A stretch of 64,000 bases of DNA from an uncultured Microscilla sp. (GTDB taxonomy: Bacteria > Bacteroidota > Bacteroidia > Cytophagales > Microscillaceae), in NCBI RefSeq assembly GCF_947493425.1, contig NZ_CANLRP010000002.1, positions 121,647 through 185,646 of the forward strand. Direction: 5' to 3'. Below are positions 26,405 to 35,129 of the stretch, in pieces; position 1 is the first letter of the stretch; each line of letters opens with the position of its first letter. Position numbers and translations under genes: made by a program. The notes under the pieces are model-generated. The model did not search any database. It was not told the origin of the DNA and saw only the letters and a program-made list of their open reading frames with translations.

Positions 26405-28168
26405 ATGGAAAACACGACAAACCAAATGATTGAATCGAAGGTGGTGGCAGTGACGGTGTTTCAAGACCGCGCTGAGGTAAGCCGTGAAGCTCGCCTGGAT
26501 TTGCCTGTGGGCAATCATACCTTGGTGTTTGACCAACTGCCTGATAGCATAGAAGAAAAAAGCGTGCAAGTGAGCGGCAAGGGTGTCCAAGCCACCCTTA
26601 CCCAAGTAAAGTTTTTGACCGAATACTATGACCAAACCCCCGACGAAGAGGTGAAGGCGTTGGAAGATAAAAAGCAGGGTTTGATGGACGAGGGGAGAAA
26701 GCTGCAAAATGAACAGCAACGTTTGCAAGGGCAACAACGGTTTTTACAAGGAATGGTAAACCGTATCACTAAACCCAGCAAAGGGCAACGCAAAAGCAAG
26801 CCGCAAGATTGGCTAAAAATGCTGGATTATTATGGGCAAAAACAAGCCAAGGTAGACGAGGCTTTGCTGAAAGTAAAACAGCAAGTGCGCCAAAATACTG
26901 AGGCATTGAGTAAGCTTGAAAAAGAAGTAATGGTCTTTTTTACTCAACCACAAAAAGCCCGCAAACAAGTAGAAGTACAGATAAGTGTAGTGGAAGAAGG
27001 AGCCTTGCAATTGTTGTTGAGCTATGTAGTACAAGGGGCAAGTTGGGAGCCCTATTATGACTTAAGGGTGTCTACCGAAACCGAAGAAATGGACTTGGTG
27101 TATAAGGCAATGATCAGGCAAAATACTGAAGAGTCATGGAGCAATGCTGCACTGCGTTTGTCTACGGCACGCCCCCACATTGGTGGGCGGCAACCTGAGC
27201 TCAAAGCGTGGCGAATTCAACAACACAATCCTATAACTGCACAACAAGTACGCGAGCGTTTGAAGACAACCATGAAGGAAATATCGGGCGGCGCGGTAAA
27301 GGCAATGAAAAAGGTTAAAAGACCAGCAGTGGGGAGCATGCCCAAGCCAGCAAAAGATGTAGAAGAAAAAGAGCGGGGAATAATGATAGCTGGGGCAGTG
27401 TATGATGAGTCGAACATTGACCAGTTTTTGGAACGAGACGAAAAACGCAAGGTAGAAGAAGCGCAAAAAATAGTAGATAATAAACCACAATCCCCTCCAG
27501 TAATGGACAGGGGAGGGGCAAAGATTGAGTCTGGAGGCACTGCAGTGTTTTTTGAAATAGAAGGGGTGCACACTGTCAAAAATGATGATACAGAACATCA
27601 GGTGACTATTTTACAAGATACCTTCTCGGCTCACTTACAATATTCGGCAGTGCCCAAGCTATCAGCACACACTTATTTGCGGGCACGCACCACCAACCAC
27701 ACCGATTACCCTTTGTTGGCGGGTAGCACCCACATATTTTTGGATAACAATTTTGTGGCAAATGCCTCTATGGATACTATAGCGCCTTCTGAGGAGTTTT
27801 GGACTTTTTTGGGTACAGATGAAGGAGTGAAGGTAGTGCGTAAGTTTTTGAAAAAGTATGCAAAGAAAGAAGGAAGTTTGTTTGGCAAAAAACATAAAAA
27901 TCTGGTGTATGAATACCTCATTGAAGCCAAAAACTTTAAACCAAGGGCAATAGAACTCATCGTCAAAGATCAGTTGCCCGCATCGCAAAACGATGAGGTA
28001 AAAGTGGAACTTTTAAAGCCAGTTTATAGCGAAGATTCGGATGAGCTCAAGATTGATAAGTTCAAAACAATGGAGTGGTTGTATACGCTTGATCCTGGCA
28101 AAGAGCTGCAAATTCCCTTTGAATTTGCCATTACCCATCCAGCAGATGTGTGGTTGAAGGAAAGCTAA
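26405..28168 (+). CDS. MuiA-like DUF4140/DUF4139 protein, paralogue 2
   Basis: This is a 587-residue paralogue of its neighbours with the same DUF4140, coiled-coil and DUF4139 order. The extra length lies in a Lys/Glu-rich insertion (about residues 295-370, KTTMKEISGGAVKAMKKVKRPAVGS...) before the conserved GGTAVFFEIEGVHTVKNDDTEHQV strand. The C-terminal NIFLDNN-type motif is kept (STHIFLDNNFVANASMD). Divergence from paralogues 1 and 3 is substantial, so the duplication is not recent. It is probably co-transcribed with paralogue 1 (4-base gap). Molecular role unknown. Confidence 0.9.
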   Translation: MENTTNQMIESKVVAVTVFQDRAEVSREARLDLPVGNHTLVFDQLPDSIEEKSVQVSGKGVQATLTQVKFLTEYYDQTPDEEVKALEDKKQGLMDEGRKLQNEQQRLQGQQRFLQGMVNRITKPSKGQRKSKPQDWLKMLDYYGQKQAKVDEALLKVKQQVRQNTEALSKLEKEVMVFFTQPQKARKQVEVQISVVEEGALQLLLSYVVQGASWEPYYDLRVSTETEEMDLVYKAMIRQNTEESWSNAALRLSTARPHIGGRQPELKAWRIQQHNPITAQQVRERLKTTMKEISGGAVKAMKKVKRPAVGSMPKPAKDVEEKERGIMIAGAVYDESNIDQFLERDEKRKVEEAQKIVDNKPQSPPVMDRGGAKIESGGTAVFFEIEGVHTVKNDDTEHQVTILQDTFSAHLQYSAVPKLSAHTYLRARTTNHTDYPLLAGSTHIFLDNNFVANASMDTIAPSEEFWTFLGTDEGVKVVRKFLKKYAKKEGSLFGKKHKNLVYEYLIEAKNFKPRAIELIVKDQLPASQNDEVKVELLKPVYSEDSDELKIDKFKTMEWLYTLDPGKELQIPFEFAITHPADVWLKES

Positions 28169-28203
28169 AGTTAATTACGAATTAGTCAATTACGAATGAC
28201 GAG

Positions 28204-28384
28204 TGTACGAAGTCTTACATACGACTGATAATCAACACCTTAAATCTTGTAAAAGTGTTGTAAAACAGAGTAAATACATAAAATCAAGCACTTTTTTACC
28301 TCTTTTGGAACAAATAAGAGGGTATAATTTTGCTATTATGAAGTGTAAAGCCCTATTAATCAGTGTTTTAAAAAACTTCGTACA
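28204..28384. repeat. 181-bp inverted-repeat element between MuiA-like genes
   Basis: TGTACGAAGT (28204-28213) and ACTTCGTACA (28375-28384) are perfect 10-bp inverted repeats. AATTACGAAT-containing sequences flank both sides (28174-28200 and 28389-28440), with several degenerate direct repeats of ATTACGAATGACGAGTG. The right end resembles 18300-18333. The spacer 28169-28491 holds no gene. The element separates paralogue 3 from the first two. Confidence 0.6.
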
Positions 28385-28491
28385 GTTCTAATTACGAATG
28401 GATCAATTATGAGTGACCAATTACTGAAAGGATGACGAGTGACTAAAAGTTAATCACCAAGCACTATTCACTTAAAACCAAAAACTAACAA

Positions 28492-30111
28492 ATGAAAATC
28501 TTAGAATCAAAAATTACCAATGTTACTGTATTTAAAGACCGGGCTGAGGTAACCAGACAAGCCAAGGTAGAAGGGCTGACAGCGGGCGAATACCAAATGG
28601 TGTTTGACAAATTGCCAAAAAATATAGATCAAAACAGCATACAAGTCAATGGCAAAGGCAATGCTACCCTGACAAACGTAAAGTTTGAAACGGTACACTA
28701 TGAAGAAACCCCCGACCTGGATAGTAAAACCTTGTATGAAGAGCAACAAAATATTCAAGATGAATTACGCTTGCTGGATGATGAGCTGAACCGTTTGCGT
28801 AAAGAAAAGGAGTTTGTAGATGGGGTAGGCAAAAAACTGATTACCCCGGCTACTACCGAAACTACCCTGGAGCTTGACCCGCAAAAATGGGCAAATATGT
28901 TGGGCTATTTCAAAACAGAGTTAGCCACAGTAGACCAGGCGATTTTTGGGGTAGAAAAAAACAAAAGAAGTTGGGAAAACAAACTCCATCAGATCAATAG
29001 TCAGATTCAGCAGATGGGGCAAGGCAAGCGCCTCAGTAAAAACCAGGTCACGGTATGGGTAGAAACTACTCAAGAAACCAGTCTTGCGCTTGAACTGTCT
29101 TATATAGTATACAATGCCAGTTGGCGCCCGGTGTACGACTTGCGTGTGTCTACTCAAGACAAACGTATGCACATTACCTACAATGCTATAGTAGAACAAA
29201 ACACAGGTGAAAACTGGAACGATACGCCACTCAAACTCTCTACTGCCCAACCCCAGATAAGTGGGCAACAACCCAACCTGTCGCCGTGGCGTATCAACTT
29301 GTTTGTGCCCAAACCACCCCCGGCACCAGCTCCTGGCGCTGCAAGGGGCATGTCAAATATGATAGAAGCTCCTATGGCACAAATGTATACATCAGAGCTT
29401 GACACAGGGGCATTGATGGATGAACTAGAGGAAGAAATAGTAATGGCAAAACCTGCTTCAGCTGTAGAAACGGGAGCAACTTCAGTGTTTTTTAGTGTAT
29501 CGGGCAAACACACCGTTAAGAGCGACGGTACCGAACATCGGGTAACCATTATGATCGAAGATTTTTCGGCACATTTTCGCTATTCTACTGTGCCCAAGCT
29601 CTCACCTTATGCTTATCTCAAAGCCAAAGTACGCAACGAAACAGCTTACCCTTTTTTGGCGGGCAGTGCCAACGTGTTTTTAGACAACAACTTTGTGTCT
29701 ACCACCCATATGGAGGCTGTGGCACCTACCGAAGAGTTTTGGACGTTTTTGGGCATAGACCAAGGCTTTAAGATTGAACACAAGTTTTTGAAAAAATATG
29801 AAAAGCAGGAGGGAGGCATTTTTAGCAAAAAAACTCAAAACATTGTGTATGAGTATTTGATAGAAATAAAAAATAATAAAACCACTCAGGAAGAAATTGT
29901 AGTGTGGGACCAGCTACCTATATCGGGCAATGATGAAATAAAGGTACACTTGCTAGAGCCTACCTACAAAGAAGACAGCGACAAGGTAAAGAAAAACGAG
30001 TATGAATACATAGAGTGGTTTTTTAAACCCAGTCCGGGCGAAGCCTTGAATATTCCCTTTAAGTTTGCTGTAGAATACCCACGTGATAAACAAGTAGATG
30101 GTTTGATCTAA
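28492..30111 (+). CDS. MuiA-like DUF4140/DUF4139 protein, paralogue 3
   Basis: At 539 residues it is exactly as long as paralogue 1 and closer to it than to paralogue 2. The order is DUF4140 (NVTVFKDRAEVTRQAKVE...), a coiled coil (about 80-180), then DUF4139 with YIVYNASWRPVYDLRVSTQ, NTGENWNDTPLKLSTAQPQISG and AGSANVFLDNNFVSTTHME. A Pro/Ala-rich linker (VPKPPPAPAPGAA) sits near residue 270. Only 13 bases separate it from the next gene, so they are likely co-transcribed. Function in bacteria is unclear. Confidence 0.92.
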   Translation: MKILESKITNVTVFKDRAEVTRQAKVEGLTAGEYQMVFDKLPKNIDQNSIQVNGKGNATLTNVKFETVHYEETPDLDSKTLYEEQQNIQDELRLLDDELNRLRKEKEFVDGVGKKLITPATTETTLELDPQKWANMLGYFKTELATVDQAIFGVEKNKRSWENKLHQINSQIQQMGQGKRLSKNQVTVWVETTQETSLALELSYIVYNASWRPVYDLRVSTQDKRMHITYNAIVEQNTGENWNDTPLKLSTAQPQISGQQPNLSPWRINLFVPKPPPAPAPGAARGMSNMIEAPMAQMYTSELDTGALMDELEEEIVMAKPASAVETGATSVFFSVSGKHTVKSDGTEHRVTIMIEDFSAHFRYSTVPKLSPYAYLKAKVRNETAYPFLAGSANVFLDNNFVSTTHMEAVAPTEEFWTFLGIDQGFKIEHKFLKKYEKQEGGIFSKKTQNIVYEYLIEIKNNKTTQEEIVVWDQLPISGNDEIKVHLLEPTYKEDSDKVKKNEYEYIEWFFKPSPGEALNIPFKFAVEYPRDKQVDGLI

Positions 30112-30124
30112 CAGGCATGCAAAT

Positions 30125-31234
30125 ATGTTAACTGGACAAATTTTATTGCATTGGTTTGATTTTTTTTACGAACTACCCATTATTGCATACATTGCTATGT
30201 TGGTGTTGTGGGTACTATTGCTACAGTACCTGGTGCGTTTTATCAAACAAAACTGGGTGGGGGTATTGGTGGTAGTGTTAGGCTTAGCAGTACCCATTTT
30301 TCTTATCATAGGCAAATCTTGGTGGGGCTTGGGTTACTTGCATGAGCAAGGCATTGCGTATGTAGGCATATCGGGCAAATACCTGGCTTTGAGCGACCAT
30401 TATGCTACCTACAGCAAAGGAGGCAAACGGGCTGACCACCGTCGCTTGTATCTGGTAGACACTCAAACAGGAGAAGTACTGTTCAGATCGTCTATCAAGG
30501 GCAAGGTAACCAATCTCACTTGGGAAGATGATAAACTATTGATGCAGGCAGGAACCAATAGCCGTTTTTTCTCACTCAAGGGCACCTCTAAAAAAGCATT
30601 TAAAAAGCCCAACCTCAAAGACTTACCCGAACTAAAAAGTGGGATCTATAAACAAGGCTATAATGCCAATACCGACCAGGTGTGGGCGATTAACAAAAAA
30701 GGAGAGAAGTTTTTTTACAATGCTCAAACCCTGCAAAGAGAGCCCGAAAATACGCTCAAGGCCAAGAAAACAACCCAGCCTTTGAAGGCTTTTCAGCCAA
30801 TCAAAAACTTGTTGAAAACGAAGTATGGGGCAGTCAAAAACAAAAAATATTATGATCGTCGAGCATATTGTCCAGTAAGTTTTTTTGGCAACCGGCGTTC
30901 CAGCATCAGAAAGCGCCTGTACATTGCGCGCGAGCCTACAGATAAGTATTTTGTGTATGGGCGTTTACGGTATTGTTTGCCTGCTCAAAACTTTGCCCTT
31001 ATTAGTAGTTATGAAACCACCGATAAAAAGAAAACCGTGTTAACGGCAATCAACACCAATACTGGCGAAACCTTGTGGCAGCAAACTGCTGCTCAGTTGG
31101 CAGGAGCCAAAGACAAAGCAAAGGTATACTATTTTATCCCTATAGACAATACCGAAAGTGTAGTGTTGGTGGGGGAGTATTTACTAAGGCTGCAAACCAA
31201 CACGGGGAAGGTAGTTTGGAAAACACACCTATAA
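30125..31234 (+). CDS. Membrane-anchored propeller-like protein
   Basis: This 369-residue protein has two N-terminal membrane helices (about residues 17-38 and 43-64). An extracytoplasmic region follows with PQQ-propeller-like repeats: LYLVDTQTGEVLFRSSIKGKVTNLTWEDDKLL, VLTAINTNTGETLWQQ, LLRLQTNTGKVVWKT. The blade pattern is too sparse for a confident family. There is one unusual pair of basic stretches (RRSSIRKRLYIAREP). It is the last gene after MuiA paralogue 3, with a 13-base gap. A functional link to the MuiA-like proteins is possible but unproven. Confidence 0.75.
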   Translation: MLTGQILLHWFDFFYELPIIAYIAMLVLWVLLLQYLVRFIKQNWVGVLVVVLGLAVPIFLIIGKSWWGLGYLHEQGIAYVGISGKYLALSDHYATYSKGGKRADHRRLYLVDTQTGEVLFRSSIKGKVTNLTWEDDKLLMQAGTNSRFFSLKGTSKKAFKKPNLKDLPELKSGIYKQGYNANTDQVWAINKKGEKFFYNAQTLQREPENTLKAKKTTQPLKAFQPIKNLLKTKYGAVKNKKYYDRRAYCPVSFFGNRRSSIRKRLYIAREPTDKYFVYGRLRYCLPAQNFALISSYETTDKKKTVLTAINTNTGETLWQQTAAQLAGAKDKAKVYYFIPIDNTESVVLVGEYLLRLQTNTGKVVWKTHL

Positions 31235-31269
31235 AAAACCTCAAGTCAAGCAACTTGCTTGGCTTGAGG
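31232..31269 (-). terminator. Rho-independent terminator for the 31303 lipoprotein gene
   Basis: A 15-bp stem (CCTCAAGTCAAGCAA / TTGCTTGGCTTGAGG, one mismatch) has a T-run on the minus-strand 3' side. It is 34 bases after the lipoprotein stop codon. The + strand gene ending at 31234 overlaps its edge. Confidence 0.8.
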
Positions 31270-31302
31270 AATGTGGGCACTGTTTATTTCTAATCACTCA
31301 AC

Positions 31303-32070
31303 CTACTTCTCCACCAATTTAAATGTATTATCTGCTACATTGTATTGTAGTTCAGCCATCAATAGTTTAAACTCTTTCTTGTTGTTGTTTTGAGTATTTT
31401 CCTTGGCAAGCCCCATTTTTACGGTAGTGCCGTTTTGGGGCAATATAGTCCAGTAGCCATTGCCAGGGTAGCTGTATTCTTTGTCGCTTTTGCTTTTTTC
31501 GTAGCCCAGCTTTTGTAGCCTTTCTTGTTCTTTTACTGGAAACACCTTTTCAGTCACGTTTTTCAAAGTTTCGCCCTCTAGTTCATAAAAAGTAATGGTG
31601 CCTGAAAAACAAATAGGTCCACAGCCGTGGTTCAATACTCCCAAAGTAGTTTTACCATTTTTAGCTGCCCATAGTGTCATGGTATTATAACCCATGACTC
31701 CTGTTTTTACCAGATCAATTTTCAAAAAACCATTGGCAATGTCTTTTACCGAAACCTCAGGGTCTTGCGCCTTTTGCCCCGATTGTTTTTCCATGTCGGC
31801 CTTAAAAGATTTGACCCATATTTTGTAATAATCCTCTATATTGGTGCTCAATTTGGCTACCGGTTTTTGCTCCCCTTCCGATTCCTTACCAGCGTCAGTA
31901 TTGTTGTTACTACTTTCACTGGTAGTAGTGGTCGTTTTGCTGGTTGTATCGGCATTGTCTGCCGAGTCGGTGTTGTTGTCTTTATCACCTCCCCCACAAG
32001 CCGTGAGGCAGGCAAACACACAAGCAATAAATGCTAAACCAATGACACGAGTGTTGAATAGATATTTCAT
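31303..32070 (-). CDS. Lipoprotein of unknown function
   Basis: The 255-residue protein has a lipoprotein signal (FACVFACLTACGGGD, lipobox LTAC). An acidic Thr/Ser/Asn-rich spacer (DKDNNTDSADNADTTSKTTTTTSESSNNN) follows, typical of surface-exposed Bacteroidota lipoproteins. The folded part (about 75-255) has two Cys in HGCGPICFSG, which may form a disulfide, and a YSYPGNGYWTILPQNG segment. I recognise no family. The ATG at 32070 is chosen because it starts the lipoprotein signal; a longer frame to 32193 is not signal-like. Confidence 0.8.
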   Translation of the reverse strand: MKYLFNTRVIGLAFIACVFACLTACGGGDKDNNTDSADNADTTSKTTTTTSESSNNNTDAGKESEGEQKPVAKLSTNIEDYYKIWVKSFKADMEKQSGQKAQDPEVSVKDIANGFLKIDLVKTGVMGYNTMTLWAAKNGKTTLGVLNHGCGPICFSGTITFYELEGETLKNVTEKVFPVKEQERLQKLGYEKSKSDKEYSYPGNGYWTILPQNGTTVKMGLAKENTQNNNKKEFKLLMAELQYNVADNTFKLVEK

Positions 32071-32286
32071 TGTTTTTTTAGTTAGATGAATCAATACTCG
32101 GCAGCAATCCATCCACTGTCCACAGACAGGATAAGCTATTTTTTTTGACTGAGGAAGGTGAAAAAAGCGGTGAGTTATTGACGAATTGAACATTCCTCAA
32201 AATGCAAATTTATATCGAAAGGGGCAAGCCGTAGTTTATGAAAGTGTGGTTTGAGTTTATGAATGGAGTGTGCGCAATGAGGGAAA

Positions 32287-32325
32287 TAAAAAAAACACCG
32301 ATCAGCTATAAGCCAAAGGGTGTTT
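32287..32325 (-). terminator. Possible terminator downstream of the 32616 gene
   Basis: On the minus strand an AAACACC...GGTGTTT stem with a 19-base loop runs into an eight-T tract. It lies about 290 bases after the stop codon of the gene at 32616-34010 and past two repeat elements, so its assignment is uncertain. Confidence 0.45.
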
Positions 32326-32371
32326 GTTGATCTATCCATTTATAATTGGTATTCTTGCTTCAGGTGTTAAA

Positions 32372-32474
32372 CTTTGGGCAACAAGTGACAAGCGTACTTT
32401 GCTATTGAAGTATTTAGGCTCATCGTGTTAAATTATTGGTAAAAGGCACCACTTGTCAGGCTTGTTGCCCAAAG
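32372..32474. repeat. 103-bp inverted-repeat element
   Basis: CTTTGGGCAACAAGTGACAAG (32372-32392) is the inverted complement of 32452-32474, with a 2-base length difference. It directly abuts the MITE-like copy that begins at 32476. The whole gap 32071-32615 thus holds a possible terminator, this element and the MITE copy, and no gene. Confidence 0.6.
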
Positions 32475-32475
32475 C

Positions 32476-32630
32476 TCAAATATTATACTTAAACAAAAAT
32501 GGTTTTGATGATGGATTTTGACTAATTGCTTGAATACCAACATTAATCAACCGAAGCTACAGCTTTGCTGTGCTGAGCTCTGCTTCAGCTAATCCTGTAA
32601 ATCCTACAATCACTTTCATCTTAGTATAAA
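32476..32630. repeat. 155-bp MITE-like repeat, copy 2, with nested insertion
   Basis: Same orientation and nearly the same sequence as 5610-5722, but interrupted by 42 bp at about 32551-32592 that itself contains small hairpins (CAGCTTTGCTG). Its right end supplies the last four codons (FILR) and the TGA stop of the minus-strand gene at 32616-34010. Confidence 0.75.
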
Positions 32631-34010
32631 AGATTTACTCGTACGGCAATTAGGCGTACAATATTTATGGTTGTGGCTACGCTTCTGAAACTGTTTGCTA
32701 CAAGCCGGGTTTTTACATTCTATATGAGTGCCTAGCGGCGCATTTTCGTTGAGTGCCTGCAAGTTGGTTCGGGTACTGCTGGGACGCAAACTTATTTCGT
32801 TGGGGGCTTGTGCTACTACAGCATCGGGTGCTGCTGGAGTAGACTGAAACTGTTGGGTAATTTGTGCTACCTTTTCTTCCAATGCTTGCATCCAAACCTC
32901 TAGTGGGGGAGTATTGGGTGCCAGAGTCGTTTCTTCAGGGCTTATTTCTTTGGGTTTTTCTGCTTCTACCTTAGGCGCAGGAGCACTTTCTTTGCTGGCA
33001 AGCAAAGCCTCGCTCAACTTATCTACCAATCGCTCGACTATAGTGTCTTGTGATGCTTCTTTAGGTGTTTCTGCCAAGGCTTCACTATGTGGTAAAATAT
33101 TGAATTGTACTCCTTCGTTTTCGGTACGTGCCAAATATTGATAATGAAAAGAATAGGCGTAAATAGTAATGAGCTCTAAAAAGGTGATGAGCGCAAGTGC
33201 TACATACATGGTAGTAGAAGTATACGCTTGATTTGCCTTAAGCTTATGGTCGTGTTGAGTGCTCAACTTACTGAGAGCTTTCTCTTTAGCCGCCAATAAT
33301 TGTATTTTTTCTGCTTTACTTGTTTGTAGGTTGGTTTGTTCCTCTTTGGTGAGCCCCCATTTGCGGGCTTTTTTATCTACTGAGAGCTTTTCCAGTGCCG
33401 CGATGACTTCGTTCAATTGGACCAGGCGCTGATCGTATTGTTTGGCTACTTTATTTTCCCCGGTTTTGAGTGTTTGACCCAACTGTTGGGTTTTGTCGCC
33501 CATTTTATAAGAAAGTAAAGCACCACCCACGCCACTTAAAGCTATAGACACAAATACCAAAAAAGCCAGTGCTACTATAGAGAATGTATTAATGTTGGCT
33601 CGTTTGGCTTTAGCCTTAAAAATGTTTTTGGCAAAAGTAACTTTAGCCATTTCTACTGCCACCAATACGCCCACCAACAAACCACCAATCAATAGTGCCA
33701 TGAGAATGAGCAGCCAGGGAGGAAATTGTTCGTTGCCTTGGGTGTCTATTCCTACAAATACCAAACTCACCAATGCACAGGTTGCCAACCCCAGAATAAC
33801 AGATATAAAATGATACACTGATCGAAACCCATACAAAAAGTTATCTAGTGGTTTCATGCGCTGAGAATAAGGTTGAACGGTCAGTTCCTCGCGTGCCTTT
33901 TCATAATTTGCCCTCATTTTCGACAAACGATGCGTCTCCGAATACACATCATTTTGATGTACTTCAGAAGGTTTTTTGATTTTTTTAAGTTTTTGAGCAA
34001 GATTTTTCAT
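32616..34010 (-). CDS. Multi-pass membrane protein with C-terminal zinc-finger-like tail
   Basis: The 464-residue protein has a basic N-terminus and about four membrane helices (near residues 66-86, 98-120, 144-167 and 266-285). A coiled coil (about 175-255) lies between helices 3 and 4. A Pro/Glu/Ala-rich region (about 310-420) follows. The end carries C-x4-C-x13-C-x3-C (Cys432, 437, 451, 455) in a CKNPACSKQF...KYCTPNCR context, resembling zinc fingers found in phage and mobile-element proteins. The final residues and stop codon come from a repeat element, so the original C-terminus was probably different. Family unknown. Confidence 0.8.
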   Translation of the reverse strand: MKNLAQKLKKIKKPSEVHQNDVYSETHRLSKMRANYEKAREELTVQPYSQRMKPLDNFLYGFRSVYHFISVILGLATCALVSLVFVGIDTQGNEQFPPWLLILMALLIGGLLVGVLVAVEMAKVTFAKNIFKAKAKRANINTFSIVALAFLVFVSIALSGVGGALLSYKMGDKTQQLGQTLKTGENKVAKQYDQRLVQLNEVIAALEKLSVDKKARKWGLTKEEQTNLQTSKAEKIQLLAAKEKALSKLSTQHDHKLKANQAYTSTTMYVALALITFLELITIYAYSFHYQYLARTENEGVQFNILPHSEALAETPKEASQDTIVERLVDKLSEALLASKESAPAPKVEAEKPKEISPEETTLAPNTPPLEVWMQALEEKVAQITQQFQSTPAAPDAVVAQAPNEISLRPSSTRTNLQALNENAPLGTHIECKNPACSKQFQKRSHNHKYCTPNCRTSKSFILR

Positions 34011-34374
34011 GACCCATCTGAATTTTATAATTAATTCTCTTTCAAGTTTTTATTGAGCATTTGCTAATTTTATGAACATTATACTGTAAATCTGGCTAAT
34101 ATTTTTAGCAAAATCAAGTTTTGACAATGAATTTTTAGCAAAAATGCTGCGGCATGAAGTGTGGTTTATTATTTGTTATTTAAATAGTGTTTTTAGTGTT
34201 TTTTGTTACAACTTGTTACAAACATAATGAACTGATTGTTATGATTCAAATAATTTACACTTTTTGTGTAACTTTGTATTACTTATAATAAGTTGTTATT
34301 AAAAATACTTGCAACTTAATTAGCTGTCAAACCCTATTTGATGGTTATATTTTTTCACTAAAAGAGATCGTATT
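34011..34374. other. AT-rich intergenic region
   Basis: No gene is seen in these 364 bases. TAACTTTG at 34269-34276 matches the Bacteroidota -7 consensus and could start the two-gene RHH/ORF6N transcript. No clear -33 partner is seen. TTGTTACA is repeated at 34203-34210 and 34213-34220. Confidence 0.4.
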
Positions 34375-34554
34375 ATGCCACGCATGAATATTGAAGTAGA
34401 TGACGATACTGACAAAGAAATATTGCAGTATCAACACGAAAAAAGAATGAATGAAGATGTAAAGCTTAACAAAGCCAAAGTAGCTGCCGAGTTGATAAAA
34501 AAGGGGTTGGAAGCCATCAAAAAAGAGAAAGCACAAGAAAACGGAGAGGCCTAA
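34375..34554 (+). CDS. Small ribbon-helix-helix-like protein, possible antitoxin
   Basis: This is a 59-residue protein starting MPRMNIEVDDDTDKEI. It fits a ribbon-helix-helix pattern: one short strand (MNIEVDD), an amphipathic helix (DKEILQYQHEKRMNEDV), then a second helix (NKAKVAAELIKKGLEAIKKE). Its TAA stop overlaps the ATG of the ORF6N gene in TAATG, so the two are almost certainly co-translated. RHH proteins of this size are typically DNA-binding autorepressors or antitoxins. No exact family can be assigned. Confidence 0.7.
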   Translation: MPRMNIEVDDDTDKEILQYQHEKRMNEDVKLNKAKVAAELIKKGLEAIKKEKAQENGEA

Positions 34555-35123
34555 TGCTCGAAAGAATCAACCCAGTAAGAGATGCCATTGTTTTATTAAG
34601 AAATCAACACGTGATTTTAGATGTTGACCTTGCCAAATTATATGATGTAGAAACCAAACACTTTAATCAGGCAGTAAAAAGAAACATCGAAAAATTTCCT
34701 CATGATTTTATGTTTAAGCTTACTCAAGAAGAAAAAAACAAACTGGTCACAAATTGTGACCGGTTGGCTAATCTCAAACATTCGAGCAGTGTACCTACTG
34801 CTTTTACTGAGCTGGGAGTAATACAAGCGGCTGGTATTCTGAAGTCGAGTGTGGCAGTAAGAATGAGTATTGTTGTTGCCCGTACTTTTGTGGCAATGAT
34901 GAAAGAACTGGAAGAACAAAAGGTAAACCGACAGTTTTTGTTGGCGTTGCCTCCTCAACTTGAGAGCCGTTTGGATGAGATAGAAAAACGGATTGAGGGA
35001 AATCAAGGAAATATTAGCAGTCAAAGCCGCCAGTTCGATATAGTAGTAAACATGCTGCAGGAATTGGCTCAAGTGTTAGACGATAACACCAAACCTCCGC
35101 CACGCAACCCCATTGGGTTTTGA
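34554..35123 (+). CDS. ORF6N domain-containing protein
   Basis: The 189-residue protein has an N-terminal ORF6N domain (about residues 8-95: VLLRNQHVILDVDLAKLYDVETKHFNQAVKRNIEKFPHDFMFKLTQEE). This phage-derived DNA-binding-like module is found in antirepressors and in chromosomal regulators. The C-terminal half is helical with a probable coiled coil (about 120-170). The ATG overlaps the preceding RHH-like gene by one base. The pair may be a phage-derived regulator or a toxin-antitoxin-like unit. A strong terminator follows. Confidence 0.9.
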   Translation: MLERINPVRDAIVLLRNQHVILDVDLAKLYDVETKHFNQAVKRNIEKFPHDFMFKLTQEEKNKLVTNCDRLANLKHSSSVPTAFTELGVIQAAGILKSSVAVRMSIVVARTFVAMMKELEEQKVNRQFLLALPPQLESRLDEIEKRIEGNQGNISSQSRQFDIVVNMLQELAQVLDDNTKPPPRNPIGF

Positions 35124-35129
35124 GGCAAT

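Noticed and set aside
30125..31234. PQQ-dependent dehydrogenase or BamB
   Set aside because: Only a few blade-like motifs are visible, there is no PQQ-binding site, and there are two N-terminal membrane helices instead of a lipoprotein signal.
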